From: Flavobacterium sp. KACC 22763
Lineage (GTDB): Bacteria; Bacteroidota; Bacteroidia; Flavobacteriales; Flavobacteriaceae
Direction: 5' to 3'
Length of the DNA stretch: 64,000 bases
NCBI RefSeq assembly: GCF_028736155.1
Contig: NZ_CP117879.1
Location: 434,001 to 498,000 of the forward strand
Part shown: positions 60,539-64,000 of the stretch, in pieces
Numbering within the stretch: position 1 is the stretch's first letter
Layout: each line of letters begins with the position of its first letter
Position numbers and translations under genes: made by a program
Notes under the pieces: model-generated
Told to the model about the DNA's origin: nothing
Databases searched by the model: none
Seen by the model: the letters and a program-made list of their open reading frames with translations, nothing else

Positions 60539-61114
60539 TTATTTCAACCTCTTTAATTCATCATCGGTAAAGTTCTTGATTTCTTTTTCTTTGGCAAACT
60601 TTTCGGCATTATAATTTCCCGATTTATTCTTAGGAATCGATAAACTATTCCATTCGCTGTTTTTCAGTTGTTTAGCATAAAAAACAATCTGCCCAACATG
60701 ATAAGGATAATGTGCCAACTGGCGATTAATGGCTTCAATAACTGTATGGCCTTCATTTCTAATGTAAATGATATCTGAAAGCTGATCTGCTTTTAAGTTT
60801 TCTAAAGCATTTTCGAGACAATTCCACCCTTTATTCCAGATATCTAAAACCTCTTCTTTAGATTGTATATCGTTTTCAAATTCGGCATCACGGTTTCGCC
60901 ATTCTTTTTCTCCGTCGGAAGTTAGAAAATCAGTCCAGCGCGAAAGCATATTGCCAGAAATATGTTTTATGATTGTTGCTATACTGTTGGTGTCGTCATT
61001 AAAAGAAACAAAAAGCTGTTCAGGTTCGATCTGATCGATTGCCTTTTCGCCAAGCATTTTATAATACAAAAATTGCTTTTTAACACTTTCTAGGTAAGAT
61101 TCATCAGCTTTCAT
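60539..61114 (-). CDS. DinB-like (DUF1572) protein
   Basis: A 191-residue four-helix-bundle protein. It begins YLESVKKQFLYYKMLGEKAI and has NSIATIIKHISGNMLSRWTD, with the conserved His of the first metal site, and INRQLAHYPYHVGQIVFYAK, with two His of the second site. The DinB/YfiT superfamily includes thiol-dependent metalloenzymes; the substrate here is unknown. It follows the HxlR regulator gene by 11 bases and is probably controlled by it. Confidence 0.85.
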   Translation of the reverse strand: MKADESYLESVKKQFLYYKMLGEKAIDQIEPEQLFVSFNDDTNSIATIIKHISGNMLSRWTDFLTSDGEKEWRNRDAEFENDIQSKEEVLDIWNKGWNCLENALENLKADQLSDIIYIRNEGHTVIEAINRQLAHYPYHVGQIVFYAKQLKNSEWNSLSIPKNKSGNYNAEKFAKEKEIKNFTDDELKRLK

Positions 61115-61125
61115 GATTTGCTATT

Positions 61126-61476
61126 TTAAGATTGAAGTTCGATTTTGTTTTCCTGCATCAATATTTTTCCCCAGTCATTTAGTTTCCAAAGAATCTCTAC
61201 TAATTGTTTTCCAGTTTCGGTTAAAGTGTATTCAACCCGCGGAGGAAGTTCGTTAAAAGAATGTTTTATCAATATGCCATCTTCAACCATTTCATTTAAC
61301 TGCTGATTTAAAACACGTCGGTCCACTTTTGCAATGCCACGTAAAAATTCACTAGGTCTTTTTTTGCCATCATTTATCTGCCAGACAATCGGAATTTTCC
61401 ATTTTCCGCTAATGGAATTTACAGCAATTTCTAATGGACAAATTTTATTTTCGGCGTTTCGTTCCTTTGTTTGCAT
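61126..61476 (-). CDS. HxlR-family transcriptional regulator
   Basis: A 116-residue winged-helix regulator. It has CPLEIAVNSISGKWKIPIVW, with the family's N-terminal Cys, then RPSEFLRGIAKVDRRVLNQQ (recognition helix) and VEYTLTETGKQLVEILWKLN. HxlR proteins often sense aldehydes, quinones or redox state through the Cys. It leads a three-gene minus-strand operon and probably binds the 130-bp gap to the divergent AlkD-like gene. Confidence 0.9.
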   Translation of the reverse strand: MQTKERNAENKICPLEIAVNSISGKWKIPIVWQINDGKKRPSEFLRGIAKVDRRVLNQQLNEMVEDGILIKHSFNELPPRVEYTLTETGKQLVEILWKLNDWGKILMQENKIELQS

Positions 61477-61606
61477 AAAATTGACTTTTATATCCCTATG
61501 GGATAAAAATATGCGGTATTGCCAGTGTTATCAGGCTTTCCGATCTTTACAAAAATAATCAAAATTTTAAGCATAATAAAAGATCAATTGTATCAAAGTA
61601 AAAACT

Positions 61607-62410
61607 ATGGAAGATATAAAACGTAAAGGAGCTAGATCGGCAAAAGATATTCCTGCTTTTGTTTTAGAACAGCTCAATAAAGGAGAAATTGAAACTGCTA
61701 ATCTGGTAGAATGGCTTGCTGTGAATCAAACGACGCTTTTAGGGAATCTATTGAAAGAAAGTAATCGAATTCAATATTTGGAACCTATTTTGACAGATAT
61801 CAGAAATTTGAAAAAACAAACAGTCAACACCATAAATGAAACAATTGGAACAGGAATATTGACAGAATCAATTCTTAATAATGATTCTGATATACTTTCA
61901 ATAATGGCGAGACACAAATCGGATGTAGTGAGATGCTGGTTTGCTTATACAATTGGAAAAAATCAAGAGCTTAAAATTAAAGCAATTTTAAAGGAAATAC
62001 AGTTTCTATCAGCCGATAAGCATTTTGGTGTCAGAGAAATTTCATGGTTAGCAATTCGATCTAATATTATAAACAATTTAGAAGAAAGCCTTGAAATTTT
62101 ATTGGAATGGACTTTTAATGAAGATGAGAATATAAGACGTTTTGCGACCGAAGCGACCAGACCAAGAGGAGTTTGGTGCGAGCATATACAAAAACTAAAA
62201 CAAGAACCAGAATTGGCTTTAAAAATTCTAGATTCTTTAAAAAGTGATCCTTCAAAATATGTGCAAGACAGTGTTGGAAATTGGCTAAATGATGCCAGTA
62301 AAACAAGACCAGATTTTGTAAAAGATTTATGTGAAAAATGGGAGAAACAAAGTCCAACAAAAGAAACACTTTATATCATTAAAAAAGCGCTCAGAACAAT
62401 AAAAAAATAA
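61607..62410 (+). CDS. AlkD-like HEAT-repeat DNA alkylation repair protein
   Basis: A 267-residue all-helical protein. It starts MEDIKRKGARSAKDIPAFVL and shows HEAT-like units (RHKSDVVRCWFAYTIGKNQE; HFGVREISWLAIRSNIINNL; DENIRRFATEATRPRGVWCE; DPSKYVQDSVGNWLNDASKT). The RRFATEATRPRGVW block resembles the DNA-alkylation-repair family related to AlkD. It may excise or sense alkylated bases. It is divergent from the HxlR operon. Confidence 0.75.
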   Translation: MEDIKRKGARSAKDIPAFVLEQLNKGEIETANLVEWLAVNQTTLLGNLLKESNRIQYLEPILTDIRNLKKQTVNTINETIGTGILTESILNNDSDILSIMARHKSDVVRCWFAYTIGKNQELKIKAILKEIQFLSADKHFGVREISWLAIRSNIINNLEESLEILLEWTFNEDENIRRFATEATRPRGVWCEHIQKLKQEPELALKILDSLKSDPSKYVQDSVGNWLNDASKTRPDFVKDLCEKWEKQSPTKETLYIIKKALRTIKK

Positions 62411-62414
62411 TTTA

Positions 62415-62987
62415 TTATATAATTTTGATATCGTATTTATCCAATAATCCAACAATTCCATCGGTAGAAAATTGCGCTTTTTTCATCGGATTAAATTCAG
62501 GATCAATTTTATAATTATAAGCTGTTTTAAAGTTAACTCCCGCCAATTGCGTTTCGTTAAAAATAGCGCCGTCAAGATTGCAATTGTCAAAAACAGAACT
62601 CGTTAAATTGGTTCCTATAAAAGTCACTTCGCGCACAGAAGAATTGATAAACTTGGTTTTAGGCATTTTTTTATTTGAAAAAAGAGCATAATCCAAAACG
62701 CAATCTTCAAAATAAACCTGAAATAAGAAATCGTCACATTCGTTAAAAGCAATTCCGAGAAGTTTGCAGTTTTTAAAAGTGACATTTTTTAAACTTGTTC
62801 CTGCTAAACTCGTCATAGAGAGATTGCAGTCAATAAATTCGCAATCAAGAAAAGTATTGGAATTGAAATTACTATTGGAAAAATCACAGTTCTTAAACAC
62901 ACAATCTTCAAACTCGCGATTGTTTATTTTCTTATCAATATAAACAACTTTCTCAAATGTTTTCTGAATGTGAATTAGACTTTCCAT
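62415..62987 (-). CDS. Pentapeptide-repeat protein
   Basis: A 190-residue protein built of A(D/N)LxX-type repeats: FEDCVFKNCDFSNSNFNSNT, FLDCEFIDCNLSMTSLAGTS, LKNVTFKNCKLLGIAFNE, SSVFDNCNLDGAIFNETQLA. It should fold as a right-handed quadrilateral beta-helix. The MfpA/Qnr members mimic DNA and protect gyrase; the cysteine-rich, acidic repeats fit that group, but a quinolone role cannot be claimed. It is convergent with the AlkD-like gene. Confidence 0.87.
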   Translation of the reverse strand: MESLIHIQKTFEKVVYIDKKINNREFEDCVFKNCDFSNSNFNSNTFLDCEFIDCNLSMTSLAGTSLKNVTFKNCKLLGIAFNECDDFLFQVYFEDCVLDYALFSNKKMPKTKFINSSVREVTFIGTNLTSSVFDNCNLDGAIFNETQLAGVNFKTAYNYKIDPEFNPMKKAQFSTDGIVGLLDKYDIKII

Positions 62988-62998
62988 TTTATATTATA

Positions 62999-63223
62999 TT
63001 ATTTTTTTGAAAAAATGATCTTTCTTGCTTGATCTTCAGAATAAAGTTTTCCTTCACTAATATTTTTGATGGAATTTTCTATATCTAAATTGTAAGACTC
63101 TATAGAATTATTGTTAGGATAATTAATGCATTCAAGAAGTCTTTTTAACTTTTTGAGCGTTTGTGGCTCTTTTATTTTTTCAATTTCTTGATGGATCCAT
63201 TTAAGATCTTTTTCTATATCCAT
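62999..63223 (-). CDS. Small acidic/basic helical protein, antitoxin-like
   Basis: A 74-residue cytoplasmic protein (KDLKWIHQEIEKIKEPQTLK ... ISEGKLYSEDQARKIIFSKK) that is probably all helical. The C-terminal ISEGKLYSEDQARKI pattern resembles antitoxins of the ParE/RelE type, but no toxin gene follows. It lies between the pentapeptide-repeat gene and the DUF6095-like gene on the same strand. Confidence 0.5.
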   Translation of the reverse strand: MDIEKDLKWIHQEIEKIKEPQTLKKLKRLLECINYPNNNSIESYNLDIENSIKNISEGKLYSEDQARKIIFSKK

Positions 63224-63228
63224 CGAAT

Positions 63229-63450
63229 TTAGTCATTAAATATACCTTTCATAATGATTTTCAATCCCAAAAAGATCAAAAGCATAGAAGAAAGACAAGC
63301 CACAATTCCGATTCCTAAAACAAGATAGTGCCAGTTGTTGCCTTGATTTTGAAAAGCATTATAAATCAATGTTGGCCCGAGAAACATTAAGGGTAAAGCG
63401 CCTGATAAATATTTCACTCCTTTTTTTAGTAATTCTTTGTTTGTTGCCAT
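63229..63450 (-). CDS. Small two-helix membrane protein (DUF6095-like)
   Basis: A 73-residue protein with two membrane helices (GALPLMFLGPTLIYNAFQNQ; HYLVLGIGIVACLSSMLLIF). It begins MATNKELLKKGVKYLSGALP, a pattern I recall from the DUF6095 family of Bacteroidota, of unknown function. It lies just downstream of murQ on the same strand and is often its neighbour. Confidence 0.7.
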   Translation of the reverse strand: MATNKELLKKGVKYLSGALPLMFLGPTLIYNAFQNQGNNWHYLVLGIGIVACLSSMLLIFLGLKIIMKGIFND

Positions 63451-63518
63451 TTTGTTTTTTGTTTAAAGTTTTCTTTGTTTCAAGTTGTAGTTTGACACAA
63501 CATCTTACAAAAAACTTT

Positions 63519-64000
63519 TTACTTATTATAATTATCAACAGCATTTCTCACGCTGCCGTATTTTTTTAATAATTCAGAAGCTTCTTCGTAAGAAACTGAA
63601 ATCTCATCCATAATCATTTTTACACCACGATCAACGAGCTTGACATTGCTTAACTGCATATCGACCATTTTGTTGCCTCTTACTTTTCCAAGCTGAATCA
63701 TTGCGGCGGTCGAAATCATATTTAAAACCAATTTCTGTGCAGTTCCGGCTTTCATCCTTGAACTTCCTGTAACAAATTCAGGTCCCACTACAACTTCGAT
63801 CGGGAATTGCGCTGTCAGTGCTAACGGACTTCCCGCATTACACGTAATGCATCCGGTAACAATGTTATTTGCATTGCAAGCTTCTAAACCACTAATAACA
63901 TAAGGAGTTGTACCAGAAGCTGCAATTCCGATTACGACATCATTTGAATGGATATTATGATTTTGAAGATCGATCCAAGCATTTGTTGTGCTGTCTTCGG
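63519..64000 (-). CDS. murQ: N-acetylmuramic acid 6-phosphate etherase, C-terminal part (partial)
   Basis: The frame enters from the right edge and ends at 63519, giving the last ~160 residues. Upstream of the internal GTG codon the translation continues in frame with NDVVIGIAASGTTPYVISGL, then ITCNAGSPLALTAQFPIEVV, so the gene is not limited to the short ORF. Signature blocks are VGPEFVTGSSRMKAGTAQKL and NMISTAAMIQLGKVRGNKMV (SIS-domain MurQ). The enzyme removes lactate from MurNAc-6-phosphate during peptidoglycan recycling. Confidence 0.92.
   Translation of the reverse strand, partial: EDSTTNAWIDLQNHNIHSNDVVIGIAASGTTPYVISGLEACNANNIVTGCITCNAGSPLALTAQFPIEVVVGPEFVTGSSRMKAGTAQKLVLNMISTAAMIQLGKVRGNKMVDMQLSNVKLVDRGVKMIMDEISVSYEEASELLKKYGSVRNAVDNYNK

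Overview
The window is a chromosome segment of a Flavobacterium-like member of the Bacteroidota. The base composition is AT-rich, and most intergenic regions carry short interspersed inverted repeats of a kind familiar from flavobacterial genomes. Several genes have a TAnnTTTG-type -7 promoter box instead of an E. coli-type one. The gene content fits too: Bacteroidota-specific small lipoproteins, an outer-membrane TonB-dependent receptor with a carboxypeptidase-regulatory-like prefix, adjacent parE and parC, and a subtype iii type VI secretion system (T6SSiii).

Positions 1-22.8 kb are ordinary chromosome. They hold the start of a secreted surface protein (cut by the window edge), small envelope proteins, a serine-biosynthesis block (serA, serC) followed by a LuxC-like acyl-CoA reductase, a divergent ferredoxin, a TonB-dependent receptor, the GTPase YchF, a BrkB-like membrane protein, an FMN reductase, a periplasmic transglutaminase, pncB, parE and parC.

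Positions 22.8-53.2 kb are a T6SSiii locus. On the minus strand are the ClpV/TssH ATPase and a PKD-domain membrane protein. On the plus strand come a degenerate NlpC/P60-fold protein, TssG, TssN, a LysM protein and a PAAR-like (DUF4280) tip. Next are a large effector (GH19-like lysozyme plus DUF5675) and six small envelope proteins that look like immunity proteins. The block continues with TssK, TssO, TssB, TssC, two unknown proteins, TssE, two Hcp (TssD) proteins and VgrG (TssI), then a metzincin-type metalloprotease effector with three small envelope proteins, and finally TssF. No TssJ/L/M or TssA is seen, as expected for subtype iii. TssN, TssO and the PKD protein are the likely membrane complex. 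TssQ and TssR were not identified by eye.

The most unusual part is 33.3-39.6 kb. Four consecutive lipoprotein genes share a signal peptide of similar design and a C-terminal SH3b domain but differ in the middle. Each is preceded by a copy of one ~72-bp element whose 3' half folds into an RNA hairpin. Differences between copies keep the pairing by exchanging A-U and G-U pairs. The layout resembles a cassette-like immunity array next to its effector.

Positions 53.2-64 kb return to ordinary chromosome: an imelysin-like/di-haem cytochrome c peroxidase fusion with a PhoX-like lipoprotein, a DUF294 signalling protein with a DnaQ-like exonuclease, small lipoproteins, a HxlR regulator with a DinB-like protein, an AlkD-like HEAT-repeat protein, a pentapeptide-repeat protein, and the C-terminal part of murQ running off the right edge. 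No tRNA, rRNA, CRISPR array or complete insertion sequence was seen.
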